Made by a program: the position numbers and the translations under genes. This document shows, piece after piece, positions 16,841 through 26,572 of a stretch of DNA of 64,000 bases; the stretch's first letter is position 1; every line of letters starts with the position of its first letter. Source of the stretch: Polyangiaceae bacterium (GTDB taxonomy: Bacteria > Myxococcota_A > Polyangia > Polyangiales > Polyangiaceae); assembly GCA_013361525.1 (NCBI GenBank), contig JABFXY010000107.1:62001-126000 (forward strand). Reading direction: 5' to 3'. Under the pieces are notes generated by a model, which ran no database searches, was not told the DNA's origin, and worked only from the letters and a program-made list of their open reading frames with translations.

Positions 16841-19800
16841 CTACTTGCACATCCCCTTTAGCTTCTTTTGCTGAGCGTCGGTAATCAGATCCTGTGCGCG
16901 AGCATGATCAATCATTTCCTTTAGTCCGTTCTTGTACTTGCCTGGAAACTTCTTGCTCACGTCCTTGACGTCCATCGCGATTGCGTCCGCCCATTTGCCC
17001 TTGCGGATCAGCGCCTCCTGCTGCTGGCGGTAGATCTGCCCCGCTCGGCCTTGCGAGCCGTGGCTCGCCGTTTTCGCGTGGTCGGCAATGGACATGTGCA
17101 CTGCAGGCCCGCGGCCATACGAGGGAGCGCCCTTAACGTCCGAATACGTCGACTGAGCTGGGGTATGATGAACCTCGCCGCCCTTATTGGTTCTTCGGGT
17201 CTTTGAGTACGACCCGCCTTCGACCAATCCGTACGGATCCCAGTATCCCCAAGGGTCGTCGGGGTACGAGAATGGGTTCGTGTCGCCAGCTCGGAGTCCG
17301 AGCGGATCCTCGCTGATATAGCGTCCAGCATCTGGGTCGTAGTATCGAAAGCGGTTGTAGTAGAGCCCCGTCTCTGGGTCGGCATACTGCCCGGGGAATC
17401 GCCAAGGATTCTCCGTTCGGTCTGCGGCCTCGGAAACACCTACCTCTTCGTGGGGTACTCCATAGACGTCGAGCTGCGCACGCCATGCGAGCGTTCCCGT
17501 CTCCGTTACCAATGCGGAAGGTACGCCCAGCTGATCGCTGACGACACCGAACCGCTTTCGCCCCTCAAATTTCGCGATCGGGGAGAAGGTCCCCGGCTCG
17601 AACACCCAGGTGACGAGCGGCTGCTCCTTCCCCGTCGCATCCTGCGTTCGCTCATGAACAAGCTCATCGCCGTCCCAAACGTACTCCGTGATCCTACCGT
17701 CGAATGCCTTCCGCACGCGACGGCCGAGTCCGTCATAGTCGAACGTGACCTTCCTCTTGTCGGGGCGAGTGACCTCTTTGAGGTGGCCCTGTGCGCTCCA
17801 GGAATAGATCCAGGTGGCGCCATCACTTAGTGTCCTCTGGATCAGGTAACCGTCGGCATCGTACGAATAATCTGTTCCACCAGCGCGACGTAGTACTCCG
17901 CCCTTTCCGTAGATGCGGTCGGTCTTGTCACCAGTCCTGAATAGGTTGCCGATAGCATCGCTCTGCCGTTCGAGCACACCGCCGGTCGACAAGATCTCGC
18001 GCACGAGATGTCCGCGCGGATCGTATTCGAACGCCGACCCGCTCCGCATGCGACCGTTCGTTGGGTCGATATCTGTGACGGAAGCGATCTGGTCGGGACT
18101 TTGCCACGCGTACCCTTTGCGGATGATCTCGGTTCCGCGTCGATCCGCGGCGGCGCCGGTCACGACGCGTTGCTCGACGGGCCTTCCCAAACGGTCACGG
18201 GACCAGACGGCGCTCACGCCCCCAGGCAACCGACGAGCAATTTCCTGTCCCAGGGCGTCACGCGCGAAGCGAACCTCGAACGCGCCGACCGTCGCCTGCG
18301 GAAGCCCGAGCTTCTGCAGTGCGGCCCGACCACGCCCCAGAGCCCAATCGGCGCGAACGCTGATCAAGTCGCCGACGCGGTTGTGCTCGTAGCTCGTCTC
18401 GTGCGCGAGCGTTGTCGATCGCTTCACCCGCAAACCGCTGAGGTCGTAGCGCGATGTCAGCGCCGCTTCATGCCCACTTGCACGGATTTTCTGGTGCTCG
18501 CGCGTTATCTGCCCCAGCGGATCCCGTTCTAGAACAACGTCTGCGCCCGACGCCCGGGCCGCGACCATCTGGCCGAGCTCGTCGTACGCGAAGCTCTCGA
18601 TCTCCGGCGAGCTCAGCGCCCGATGCTCCCCACCCTTGCACAGAGTCTCCACGACGCGGCCCAAGGCATCACGAGTGATCTTCGTTACGCGTCCTTGACC
18701 CGAGACGACTCGGTCGCGCAAGCCAGCCTTATCGTAAGTGTATTGCCGGCGATGCCCAGCGAAGCTCGTTTCCCGCAAGACCCTGCCAGCTCGATCCAGG
18801 TCGAACGCGTAGACATCGCCGGCTTGGTTCTCGACGGCGACGAGATCTTCCTCCGCGTCGTATCGCAGCCGAATTCGGTACCCCATGGCGTCGGTGTGCT
18901 CGACAAGACGACCCATGCCGGCGTAGCGCAACTTCACGCGTCTGCCGCGTCCGTCGATCTGCTCGATAACCCGCCCCGCGGGGTCATACCTCAGTGCCAG
19001 TTGCTCGCTATCGAACTGTTCGATGAAGACGATGTTGCCGGCAGCATCGCGATCCGCCCGCATCTCTCGTGCGAGCGGGTCCTTAGCGGCGGTGACTCGG
19101 CCAAAACGGTCCGTCACGTACGACGTCGTTCGGTTTTCACCGTCAGCAACGCTCAGCAGATCGTGCCTGTCGGACCATTCGAATCGAAAGCGCCGGCCCA
19201 TCGGGTCATCGATACCGACGAGTCTGCCGAAGACGTCATTGGTGTAGACCATCGCCGTCCCGTCCGGGCGCTGAATGCTTCGTGGCTTGTCAGACCGGTC
19301 GTACTCGATGCGGTAGACGGCACCATTGGGCTCGCCTATTTCGACCAATCGGTCGAGCGGGTCGTACCCCCAACGCGTCTCGTTCCCGAGCGGGTCTTTC
19401 TCGGCGATCCGATTACCACGATCGTCGTACTTCCACTCGAACCGTTGCTCGAGCCCGTCCTCTTCCGCTGTCTTCCAGGCATGCGGATTCCATTCGAATT
19501 TTGTCACGCGCCCAGTCGCGTCGACGATCTTGTCGACGAGTTCGAGACCATTGCCTTCATAGAGGGTGATCCCTCCCCGAAGGTCATGAACCATCGTGCG
19601 GTGCCGTAGCTTGTCGAACGTGAGACGCCGGTCGTAGATCGCGCGCGGCGGCGTCGCTCCTGGCGCGAGATCCATGACGGCCGGATCGCCATTACCGGCG
19701 TCACCCCAAGTACGCACGCACCAACCTTCCGGGTGGTCCCAGTCCCACTCGAAATGGAAAGTGAGTCCATCGCGCTGCACCTCGCGAACAAGCACGCCGC

Positions 19801-21007
19801 CGCGGTACGCGTATCGAATAGCGTGTCCGAGAGGGTTCACGGCGGCGCCCAGGAAGCCATCCTCGTAGCGGTACTCGACAAGGAGAAACTCCTCGCCGTC
19901 CTCGACCAGTAGAAGACGCTCGAGCTGCCCTTCACGCGTGTAGCGGCAGACGATGTTCCTGCCGGCGGTGTCGCGAATCGCGGCGAGGTATCCGCCTCGC
20001 CAATCAAGCGCGATGACGTTGCGACCGCGGTCGCGGATCTCTACGATCCGGTGGCGTACCGGGATGCCGTAGCGAGCGGGCTCAGTCGCCTTGAAGTGGT
20101 AGATGATTCCTTCAGGAAGCAGCAGCCGATAGCCGTCGGTGTCCCGAGCGATCGAATAGCGATCGGGTGGGTGAAAGTACGTCTCACCAACCTCAATGGC
20201 CGGGTGCTCGGCAGGACGACCATCGGGATGCCGGAACATGATTCGACCGGGGCACGGTTCGATATAGGCGTCGAAGAAGTGGTACCAACCAGGGCCCACT
20301 GACTGAGCTTCGCTCTCGCGGCTCCGGTAGTTCCGCTCGAAGACGACCGGGATCGTACCGGGTAGCTCAGCATCAGTCTCTTCGGCAAGGAGCTCCCCGG
20401 TCATCACGTCGACGGGATGGCCCGTCAGAAAGCAGATGACCTTACTGCGCTTGCTGCCCTTGGCAGCACCCGTGAGCGCGTGCAGCTTCCCGCTGACCCA
20501 TTTCGTCCGAATCGCCTGGGTCGCGGCCGCCGCAAAGTCGACAGCCTCTGGTCCGCCAATAAGCACCGGCGCGCCCATGGGGACGGACATGCAAAGACTC
20601 GTCGGAAGGTTGATTGGGTAATTGCAGCTCATCACGCTCGAAAGCGTGCGACTCTCGCTCGACCCTCCGAACAGCACGGTCTTGGAGCCGGTGATGAGCA
20701 CACCCTCATTACCGGTGGGGCAATCCGAAGGGTGCGGCCCGACCCCCGGCGGCGTGGGGATATGCGGCAAACCTTCTACGTTCGTCCCGGTGTTGCCACA
20801 CGGGCTGCTATTGACCAGAACCGGCCCGCCGCCACCAAACACAGCGCCCATCGCCGCTCCGATGGCAGCGCCCATCGGATCGAACACGACACCGGCGAAC
20901 GGATGCGGCAGCGGTGTCGGCGGTCCCGGCGGCGGCGCGGGAGGCGGCGGAATGACCGCATGAATGTCGATGCCGACGACGGGATCGCCCCATTTGGACG
21001 CGATCAC
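16841..21007 (-). CDS. PAAR-RHS polymorphic toxin with C-terminal nuclease-like domain
   Basis: A 1388-residue protein. The N-terminal 150 residues are PAAR/DUF4150-like, with a proline-rich stretch and glycine-rich hydrophobic segments. A DUF6531-type linker follows around residue 205 (GHPVDVMTGELLAEETDAEL). YD/RHS repeats run from about 330 to 1180 (for example YDPLDRLVE, YDELGQMV). The RHS core ends in ENPWRFPGQYADPETGLYYNR...YWDPYGL around 1200-1260. The variable toxin is residues 1262-1388, with GGEVHH (His1280, His1281) and a GPAVHMSIADHAKT segment resembling an HNH/SHH-type metal nuclease. It overlaps the TPR adaptor gene by 4 bp and is probably exported on the VgrG tip by a type VI system. 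Confidence 0.93.
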   Translation of the reverse strand: MIASKWGDPVVGIDIHAVIPPPPAPPPGPPTPLPHPFAGVVFDPMGAAIGAAMGAVFGGGGPVLVNSSPCGNTGTNVEGLPHIPTPPGVGPHPSDCPTGNEGVLITGSKTVLFGGSSESRTLSSVMSCNYPINLPTSLCMSVPMGAPVLIGGPEAVDFAAAATQAIRTKWVSGKLHALTGAAKGSKRSKVICFLTGHPVDVMTGELLAEETDAELPGTIPVVFERNYRSRESEAQSVGPGWYHFFDAYIEPCPGRIMFRHPDGRPAEHPAIEVGETYFHPPDRYSIARDTDGYRLLLPEGIIYHFKATEPARYGIPVRHRIVEIRDRGRNVIALDWRGGYLAAIRDTAGRNIVCRYTREGQLERLLLVEDGEEFLLVEYRYEDGFLGAAVNPLGHAIRYAYRGGVLVREVQRDGLTFHFEWDWDHPEGWCVRTWGDAGNGDPAVMDLAPGATPPRAIYDRRLTFDKLRHRTMVHDLRGGITLYEGNGLELVDKIVDATGRVTKFEWNPHAWKTAEEDGLEQRFEWKYDDRGNRIAEKDPLGNETRWGYDPLDRLVEIGEPNGAVYRIEYDRSDKPRSIQRPDGTAMVYTNDVFGRLVGIDDPMGRRFRFEWSDRHDLLSVADGENRTTSYVTDRFGRVTAAKDPLAREMRADRDAAGNIVFIEQFDSEQLALRYDPAGRVIEQIDGRGRRVKLRYAGMGRLVEHTDAMGYRIRLRYDAEEDLVAVENQAGDVYAFDLDRAGRVLRETSFAGHRRQYTYDKAGLRDRVVSGQGRVTKITRDALGRVVETLCKGGEHRALSSPEIESFAYDELGQMVAARASGADVVLERDPLGQITREHQKIRASGHEAALTSRYDLSGLRVKRSTTLAHETSYEHNRVGDLISVRADWALGRGRAALQKLGLPQATVGAFEVRFARDALGQEIARRLPGGVSAVWSRDRLGRPVEQRVVTGAAADRRGTEIIRKGYAWQSPDQIASVTDIDPTNGRMRSGSAFEYDPRGHLVREILSTGGVLERQSDAIGNLFRTGDKTDRIYGKGGVLRRAGGTDYSYDADGYLIQRTLSDGATWIYSWSAQGHLKEVTRPDKRKVTFDYDGLGRRVRKAFDGRITEYVWDGDELVHERTQDATGKEQPLVTWVFEPGTFSPIAKFEGRKRFGVVSDQLGVPSALVTETGTLAWRAQLDVYGVPHEEVGVSEAADRTENPWRFPGQYADPETGLYYNRFRYYDPDAGRYISEDPLGLRAGDTNPFSYPDDPWGYWDPYGLVEGGSYSKTRRTNKGGEVHHTPAQSTYSDVKGAPSYGRGPAVHMSIADHAKTASHGSQGRAGQIYRQQQEALIRKGKWADAIAMDVKDVSKKFPGKYKNGLKEMIDHARAQDLITDAQQKKLKGMCK

Positions 21008-22167
21008 GCGGCACCTGCCTGCGCTCGCGCATCGGAAAGCCCGTATTGGACGTCCTCACGCTTGCACACCTCGACGAGTCGCAGCGCTTCCGCGCGAAGC
21101 GGCGACTCCTCCGGTTCGAGCTCGACGATGCGCTCGAAGCAGGGCCGCGCCTCGATGAAGCGCTTCATCATGATTCGCAGCTGACCGAGCCCGAAGCACG
21201 CCTGCACGTCGAGCGCGCGCTCATTGAGCTCCACGGCGCGACGCTGGCCGAGTTGGTAGGCCGCCTCAGCGCCGCGCATGTTGCCGGTGCCGATATATGC
21301 GGTGCCAAGTCCGATCGTTATGAGCGCACCCTGGCGAACGAGACCCGTCGCGTCACAGAGCATTCGTGCGGCGCGGAGCTTTCTAACGGCGACTTTCGGC
21401 GCCCCGTCCTGAAGGGCGCGCGAACCTTCCATCATGAGGACCTTCAGGGTGTGCCCCGTCTCCATCGAGATGAGCGGCTGGCCGAGCTCCTTCTCGATCG
21501 CGCGGCGCTTGTCGGGCGACAGCTTCGGCGCAGAATCATCCGCGGGACCTTGCGACGGTTTCGAGCCGAGCTGCTTTAGGTATTCGAAGAGCGCAGCCCG
21601 ATCGACTTGGAACCGTGCGGCAATGGGCAGGACCTCCCGGAGCTCGGGAACGGTCGGTGACAGAACGTCCACGCGCAACGCCGAGCCGGCCGGGCGAACC
21701 GCAGCGACGAGTTGGACGAGCTTGATCCAAGCTTGTGGAGCGGGGACTGCGCTCGGGGCAAGGACGACGACGAGCCCGTCAAGGAAGCTCGCGACGTGCC
21801 GCGCGAGGGCCTCCGCGTACGCAAGGGCGGCTGGTAGCTCGGTCGACGCCGGGCGGCGGGGCGCTGGTGCGCGTTCGATTCCGTCCTTGCGAAGCCCCTC
21901 GTCGGTTGCTGCGATGTCGCGCTCGAGCTGATTGACGAGGGCCTTCAGGTATTCGGGTTCGCTATCGAAGGCTGCCTCGAAAACGACAAAGGGCCGACGG
22001 TTTTCGGGTTGCCATTCGAGCACGCGGAGCGCTTTGACGGCATTCGTTCGGTCCTCGGCCGCGCATTCAAGGCGCAGCACCGCGGGTGCTGCCTGGCCAG
22101 GCGGCGGGTTCCACGCCGTCTCGTGCTCTCGCATGAACCGCTTCGCCGCAATGGTGATGGGATCCAT
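21004..22167 (-). CDS. TPR-containing effector adaptor candidate
   Basis: A 387-residue protein with no signal peptide. The N-terminal half is unrecognised and ends in a P-loop-free alpha/beta region (FLDGLVVVLAPSAVPAPQAW). The C-terminal half (about 240-370) has TPR-like helices, with LQDGAPKVAVRKLRAARML and CFERIVELEPEESPLRAEAL. It lies between vgrG and the RHS toxin gene and overlaps both (1 and 4 bp), the place where chaperone or adaptor genes that load RHS effectors on VgrG usually sit. The adaptor role is inferred from position. Confidence 0.8.
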   Translation of the reverse strand: MDPITIAAKRFMREHETAWNPPPGQAAPAVLRLECAAEDRTNAVKALRVLEWQPENRRPFVVFEAAFDSEPEYLKALVNQLERDIAATDEGLRKDGIERAPAPRRPASTELPAALAYAEALARHVASFLDGLVVVLAPSAVPAPQAWIKLVQLVAAVRPAGSALRVDVLSPTVPELREVLPIAARFQVDRAALFEYLKQLGSKPSQGPADDSAPKLSPDKRRAIEKELGQPLISMETGHTLKVLMMEGSRALQDGAPKVAVRKLRAARMLCDATGLVRQGALITIGLGTAYIGTGNMRGAEAAYQLGQRRAVELNERALDVQACFGLGQLRIMMKRFIEARPCFERIVELEPEESPLRAEALRLVEVCKREDVQYGLSDARAQAGAA

Positions 22168-24575
22168 CAGTTCACCTTCACGACGCTGCCGGTGATGTCC
22201 GTCGTTCCACCGGCGATCTTCACGCTGCCGCCCTCGATCTCGACCGTGCCGCCCTTGAGCTTGATCGATGCGCCGTTGATCACGACGTCGCCGCTCGAAG
22301 TCACCGAGATGGTCGCGCCCGCGAGCAGGGCTTGGCCGTCCGCGACGATGTTGATGGTCGGCGATTGAATGCTGGCGCTGCCCGACGCGCTGATTGCCGT
22401 GGTGACCGAGTTAATCGAGTGAGCCGGCGCGTTGGTCGTGTCGACGGGCGCGTTCAGCGTATGGGGGCCAGCCGCGGAGACAGTCATCGTTGCGCCGACG
22501 GTAAGGTTGTAGGCCGCGCCGACCACATCCGTTTTGCCAGCGCCCACGGTCAAGTCCTGCGCGGCGCCGATGGTGTAGGTCTCGCCAGCACCGACGGCGA
22601 CCGAATGCGCGGCGCCGACACTCAGCGTGCGATCGGCTGCAATTGCGACCGTCTGGGAAGCTCCGACGCTGATGCTCTCGGACCCGCCGACGGAAAGGGT
22701 TTGGTCACCGCCGATGCTCTCCTTCTGCGAGCCGCCGATCGAGATCTCCTGATCACCGCTGACCGTGACCTTCTCGCTCCCGTCGACCGACTCCTCGTTA
22801 CCGCCACCAACGTGCGTCTTGCGATCCGCGCCGGTGTCCTCGGTGCGGTTGACATCGACCGTTGAAGTCGAGTCGTTCTTCACCTTCTCGTCGCGGTTGT
22901 TACCGACTTGGGTGTTCCAGTCTTTCCCTGCAGTGAGGTTGACCTTCTCCTCACCCGCGGTGTCGTCGAACTGGAATTCGTTGAAGACCTTCCCACCCGG
23001 TGACGCCATGCTCTTCAGCGTCGAGACGGTCGCGGCACCCTTTCCGTTCGCGGGCGCCGGCTGCTCGCCGTTGTAGACGCGGCCGACGACGATCGGCCGA
23101 TCGGGATCAGCGTCTTGAAAGTTGACGATCACCTCGGTCCCGACACGCGGATGGCAAAGCGAGCCGCCACCGGCACCCGCGAAGGCTTGCGACACACGAA
23201 CCCAGCAGGACGTCGGCTCCTTGTCGTGTCGTTCGGTCTCGAGGTCCCAATGGAATTTGAGCCGGACGCAGCCGTTCTCGTTTCCTTCAGGACCGCCGAC
23301 GTGAATCTCCGCACCCTTGGTGGAGGGCTCGGCCGTTACCATTGCAGTTTGGGACCCATTAATTCGCGGCTTGGCGAGTAGCGCCGGACGGAACTTAGAT
23401 TCTTCGGCTGAATCACCATTTCCACGACGCGCACATTCGATTCGAGCCGCGAACGGTCGATCTCCTGGCGTGCGGATTCCGAAAGGCAGGCTCTCTCCAG
23501 GCGCGAGCTCACCGATGGCGTGACCGTCGAGAATCGCACGCGTCACGAGGTATTCGCCTTCGTACCGGGCGGTCGGGTGTGCGACAGCGAACACCGTTCC
23601 GGCACCGAGCAACCGGCAGCCCGTGTCGATCTGGGCAAACCGAGCCTCGGTCTGGAGGCGCTCGAGACGCGCTTTAACCAACGGTTCGCCTTGCTTGGGC
23701 TCGTCGGGGTACAGGCCGGGGTAGACATCGACGGTCAGCGACTCATCTCCGTCGCCCTTCGCCTCCGTCTTCATGTCGAGCTTCGGCTTCTGCCAGTTGT
23801 AATCAATGAGCCGAAACTTCGTGGCACGCATGCGCCCGCCGAGTCGGATCTGATCGAGCTGCCTGCCCTTCTCGCCTGGACCAACCGGATCGAACGGATC
23901 GAGCTTCGTGCGCCCCTCGTCCGAATCCGCCAGCACCATGACGATAGCCTTCGCGTGATGCTCGAAGTGGTACGCGATGCCCTCTTCCGCGAGCAATCGG
24001 CACACGAAATCGAAGTTGCTCTCGTTGTATTGGACGCAATAAGGCCGCGTCTTTTTGTCTTCGATGCGCGCCGTGTCCTTCACACGAAAGGCAAAGGCTT
24101 CGGTCGGCGCCTCGAAGGAATCCGTCATCGCGCCCGGCGCCTCGAACTCCGGGTCGTCGGCCTTCATCTTGGGGTCGGTCGTGAGGACCGCTTCGATGAT
24201 CTCCTTTGTCGACTTCTCGAGGAAGATTCGGCACCCGACGCGATGGGCGGCGCGGACCACCGGGGGCGCGAGGACAACCTCGTAGAGCATGCCTGCGCGG
24301 CTCGAACCGATCTCGGAAGCCTCCACGATGATGCCGTGAATGCAGCGCACGACAGGGTCGGAGAGCGTCGCGATGCGAAGCGTGGCGAGCTGGCCAATCA
24401 TGGTCTCCGGATCGATTTCATCGTCCGGGCTCTTCGCCTTCAGGATGATCTTCGCCTCGTACGGCGCGCTAATCGCGTCCTCGACGTGGAACGAAACAAC
24501 GCGAAGTTGATCCCACTCGGCGCCCCCGCCCTCCCAGTGAAAGACGAAGTCGGGCGTCGGAGACTCACCTGCCAT
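22167..24575 (-). CDS. vgrG: Type VI secretion tip protein VgrG
   Basis: About 802 residues from the ATG at 24575 (MAGESPTPDF), which suits the family better than the longer frame from 24704. The gp27-like N-terminal domain is followed by the gp5 OB-fold (CWVRVSQAFAGAGGGSLCHPRVG and GTEVIVNFQDADPDRPIVVGRVYN). A long C-terminal needle is built of VGG/VGA-type beta-helix repeats (QTLSVGGSESISVGASQTV and similar). It forms the spike that carries effectors. The start overlaps the upstream repeat-protein gene by 11 bp. No other T6SS core genes are in the window, so this is an accessory vgrG island. Confidence 0.95.
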   Translation of the reverse strand: MAGESPTPDFVFHWEGGGAEWDQLRVVSFHVEDAISAPYEAKIILKAKSPDDEIDPETMIGQLATLRIATLSDPVVRCIHGIIVEASEIGSSRAGMLYEVVLAPPVVRAAHRVGCRIFLEKSTKEIIEAVLTTDPKMKADDPEFEAPGAMTDSFEAPTEAFAFRVKDTARIEDKKTRPYCVQYNESNFDFVCRLLAEEGIAYHFEHHAKAIVMVLADSDEGRTKLDPFDPVGPGEKGRQLDQIRLGGRMRATKFRLIDYNWQKPKLDMKTEAKGDGDESLTVDVYPGLYPDEPKQGEPLVKARLERLQTEARFAQIDTGCRLLGAGTVFAVAHPTARYEGEYLVTRAILDGHAIGELAPGESLPFGIRTPGDRPFAARIECARRGNGDSAEESKFRPALLAKPRINGSQTAMVTAEPSTKGAEIHVGGPEGNENGCVRLKFHWDLETERHDKEPTSCWVRVSQAFAGAGGGSLCHPRVGTEVIVNFQDADPDRPIVVGRVYNGEQPAPANGKGAATVSTLKSMASPGGKVFNEFQFDDTAGEEKVNLTAGKDWNTQVGNNRDEKVKNDSTSTVDVNRTEDTGADRKTHVGGGNEESVDGSEKVTVSGDQEISIGGSQKESIGGDQTLSVGGSESISVGASQTVAIAADRTLSVGAAHSVAVGAGETYTIGAAQDLTVGAGKTDVVGAAYNLTVGATMTVSAAGPHTLNAPVDTTNAPAHSINSVTTAISASGSASIQSPTINIVADGQALLAGATISVTSSGDVVINGASIKLKGGTVEIEGGSVKIAGGTTDITGSVVKVN

Positions 24576-25860
24576 GTTGAAGTGCCTTTCGGAGAAGTTC
24601 TTCGTATTGAGCCCGAAGCGCCGGTGATGCGGCCATCGCTGCGCCCATTTGCTGGACAACGGCCGCCCATTGCGCGGGCGGCACTTGGAAATATGCGAGC
24701 ACACCGTCGCGATCGCGTGATCGCGTCAGTGCGGCTTGAATCTGCGCGAATCGCTCGACGGGCATCGGCTGCGATGGCCGCGCGGTCGGTGGCGGTGCAC
24801 TCGTCGCCTCGCGCCCGAACGGTATTCCGCGAGCGCTGAGCGCTGCCGAGAGCTTTGTCGCGTCGATCTCGGTGGTTTCCCCCGGAGCGCCGGCAATCGC
24901 TGGTGCGGCCATGAGCGGTTGAGCCGGCCGCGGAGGCGAAGCTGGAGCCAACTGGGACGTCTGAGGTCCCAATGGCAGTGACGAGCCGGCGGGTGGATTG
25001 GCCGTCGCTGACGCGCTCGGGGGGCCGATTGGGATACCGCGCGCTGCGAGCGCCGCGTGTATCGCGCGCGCATCGGCGACGAGGGTCTCCCCGCTCTGCG
25101 CGGCGATCGGCCCCGGCGGCGGAGGTACCACCGGTGCGTTCTCGTCGAACGGCACCGCGCGGCTGCGAATTGCGTCAGCGATCGCGCGCGTATTCGGCGG
25201 TGCGGTCGTCTCCGGATCGACGGGGTTCGGCGCTGCAACCGTCGCCGAAGGCGCAGGCGACGTTGGCTCACCGCCGATCGCGATTCCGCGCGCTCGGAGC
25301 GCCGCATGCACGTCCCGCGCATCCGCCAACAGTGTGGCCCCGCTCTGCTCGTGCGTAATCGGCGTCGACGGTGGCACGACGATGGGTGCCTTGTCGTCGA
25401 ACGGTATGCCGCGACTCTTCAGCGCCTCGATCACTTTCCGGTTATCCACTTGCGCGGTGGCGTCCGCGTCGAACGCGGCGGGCGCCGCCGGGGGCGAAGC
25501 GAGCTGGAAGCTCGCGAGCTGCGGCGTGGGGACCCGCGTCCCTTCGGACTCGATGGATCTCGACGGCGCCGCCGGGGTGGCGCCGGTGGGGGTCTCCACG
25601 GTGAGCGTCTTCACCGTGGCTTCGCCGAGCAGCTCATCGCGTCGAAACGCGTATGCGACGGCGAAACGGTCTGCCCGCGTGGCGTCGCCGCGATCCATTT
25701 CCTCGGCCATCGCCTCGAGCAGCTGCTCGCGCATTGCGTCCCATTGCGGACGCTCCAGGCCATTGGATCTCAGAAGGGCGTCGGGCTCAGTGGTGAGATC
25801 GAGCTCTGCGCAAAGCGAGGCGATGCGCTCGAGCTCGAGCTGAGATTGCTCGATTGTCAT
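24565..25860 (-). CDS. Protein with five RGIPF-type repeats, vgrG-linked
   Basis: A 431-residue protein. A helical N-terminal domain (1-110) is followed by a Pro/Ala-rich central region (110-370) that carries five copies of a short motif, D-A/T-R-x-I/V-x-x-A-L/I-x-x-R-G/A-I/V-P/A-F/I. Examples are DNRKVIEALKSRGIPF, DARAIHAALAARGIPI and DATKLSAALSARGIPF, each followed by a proline-rich linker. The last 60 residues are helical (RFAQIQAALTRSRDRDGVL). It sits immediately upstream of vgrG in the same operon. The repeats look like short helical binding motifs on a flexible linker, perhaps docking sites for cassette partners. Confidence 0.85.
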   Translation of the reverse strand: MTIEQSQLELERIASLCAELDLTTEPDALLRSNGLERPQWDAMREQLLEAMAEEMDRGDATRADRFAVAYAFRRDELLGEATVKTLTVETPTGATPAAPSRSIESEGTRVPTPQLASFQLASPPAAPAAFDADATAQVDNRKVIEALKSRGIPFDDKAPIVVPPSTPITHEQSGATLLADARDVHAALRARGIAIGGEPTSPAPSATVAAPNPVDPETTAPPNTRAIADAIRSRAVPFDENAPVVPPPPGPIAAQSGETLVADARAIHAALAARGIPIGPPSASATANPPAGSSLPLGPQTSQLAPASPPRPAQPLMAAPAIAGAPGETTEIDATKLSAALSARGIPFGREATSAPPPTARPSQPMPVERFAQIQAALTRSRDRDGVLAYFQVPPAQWAAVVQQMGAAMAASPALRAQYEELLRKALQHGR

Positions 25861-25879
25861 AGCTCCTTGGTGCCTTCGT

Positions 25880-26572
25880 TCAGCTCGATGCGCCGAACCC
25901 TGCTGTGTTCAACGCGGCTCGCAGTCGTCGTCGAACGCGCTCATGCGAGCGCTGGATCGTTCGAGGGTGCACGCCTCCCATCGCCTGGCCGATCTCGGCC
26001 AGCGTTTTGCCCTCCACGTAGAGGAGGTTCACGAGCTGCTGGTCGTGCTCGGATAGCTTGGCCACGGTAGCCATCAGAAGCGCTCGCGCGCTCGCGCGGC
26101 GCATGTTCTCGATGAGCTCGTCCTCGCCACCCGTCGACCGTGGCTGGAGCGCCAATACCGCTGCGAGCTCGCCAAGCCCTTCGCGGAGCTTGTCGACCGC
26201 GATCCCCTCAGCCTCCGCGGGCGCCGCATTCGAGATCTGTTTATCTGTTGTTTCCGAAGCAGGCGCGAGCAGCAGCAGCTTCGGCGCTGCCTCGATAACC
26301 GCTTTTGCAGCGCGGACGCGCCCCTCCGCAACAGCCGTGTCGATCATCGCGCCAAAGACGGCGGGCTTCACGTACGACCAGAACTCGCCCAATGCCGGGT
26401 CGTAGGTCTTGACCCGCTTCATGAGCCTGAAATGCGCCGCGCTCGCCAGATCGTCCCGGTGCACGTGCAAGCGGTGCGACAGGGCAGCGGCGACGGCGAG
26501 GACGCGGGGCGTGACCGATTCGATCAGCGACTGCTCCTCGCGCGTGAGCTTGTCGACCACCGCCGGCTTCAT
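25880..26572 (-). CDS. Sigma-70 family factor of the VgrG cassette
   Basis: A 230-residue protein. The sigma2-like region is DDLASAAHFRLMKRVKTYDP through FWSYVKPAVFGAMID. The C-terminal sigma4 HTH is LSEHDQQLVNLLYVEGKTLAEIGQAMGG followed by HPRTIQRSHERVRRRL. The middle resembles sigma3 of FliA/SigB-like factors. It overlaps the preceding small gene by 4 bp (ATGA) and lies 19 bp upstream of the repeat-protein gene, so the factor is encoded inside the operon it may control. A second sigma/small-gene pair of the same layout lies at 44.9-45.8 kb. Confidence 0.88.
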   Translation of the reverse strand: MKPAVVDKLTREEQSLIESVTPRVLAVAAALSHRLHVHRDDLASAAHFRLMKRVKTYDPALGEFWSYVKPAVFGAMIDTAVAEGRVRAAKAVIEAAPKLLLLAPASETTDKQISNAAPAEAEGIAVDKLREGLGELAAVLALQPRSTGGEDELIENMRRASARALLMATVAKLSEHDQQLVNLLYVEGKTLAEIGQAMGGVHPRTIQRSHERVRRRLRAALNTAGFGASS

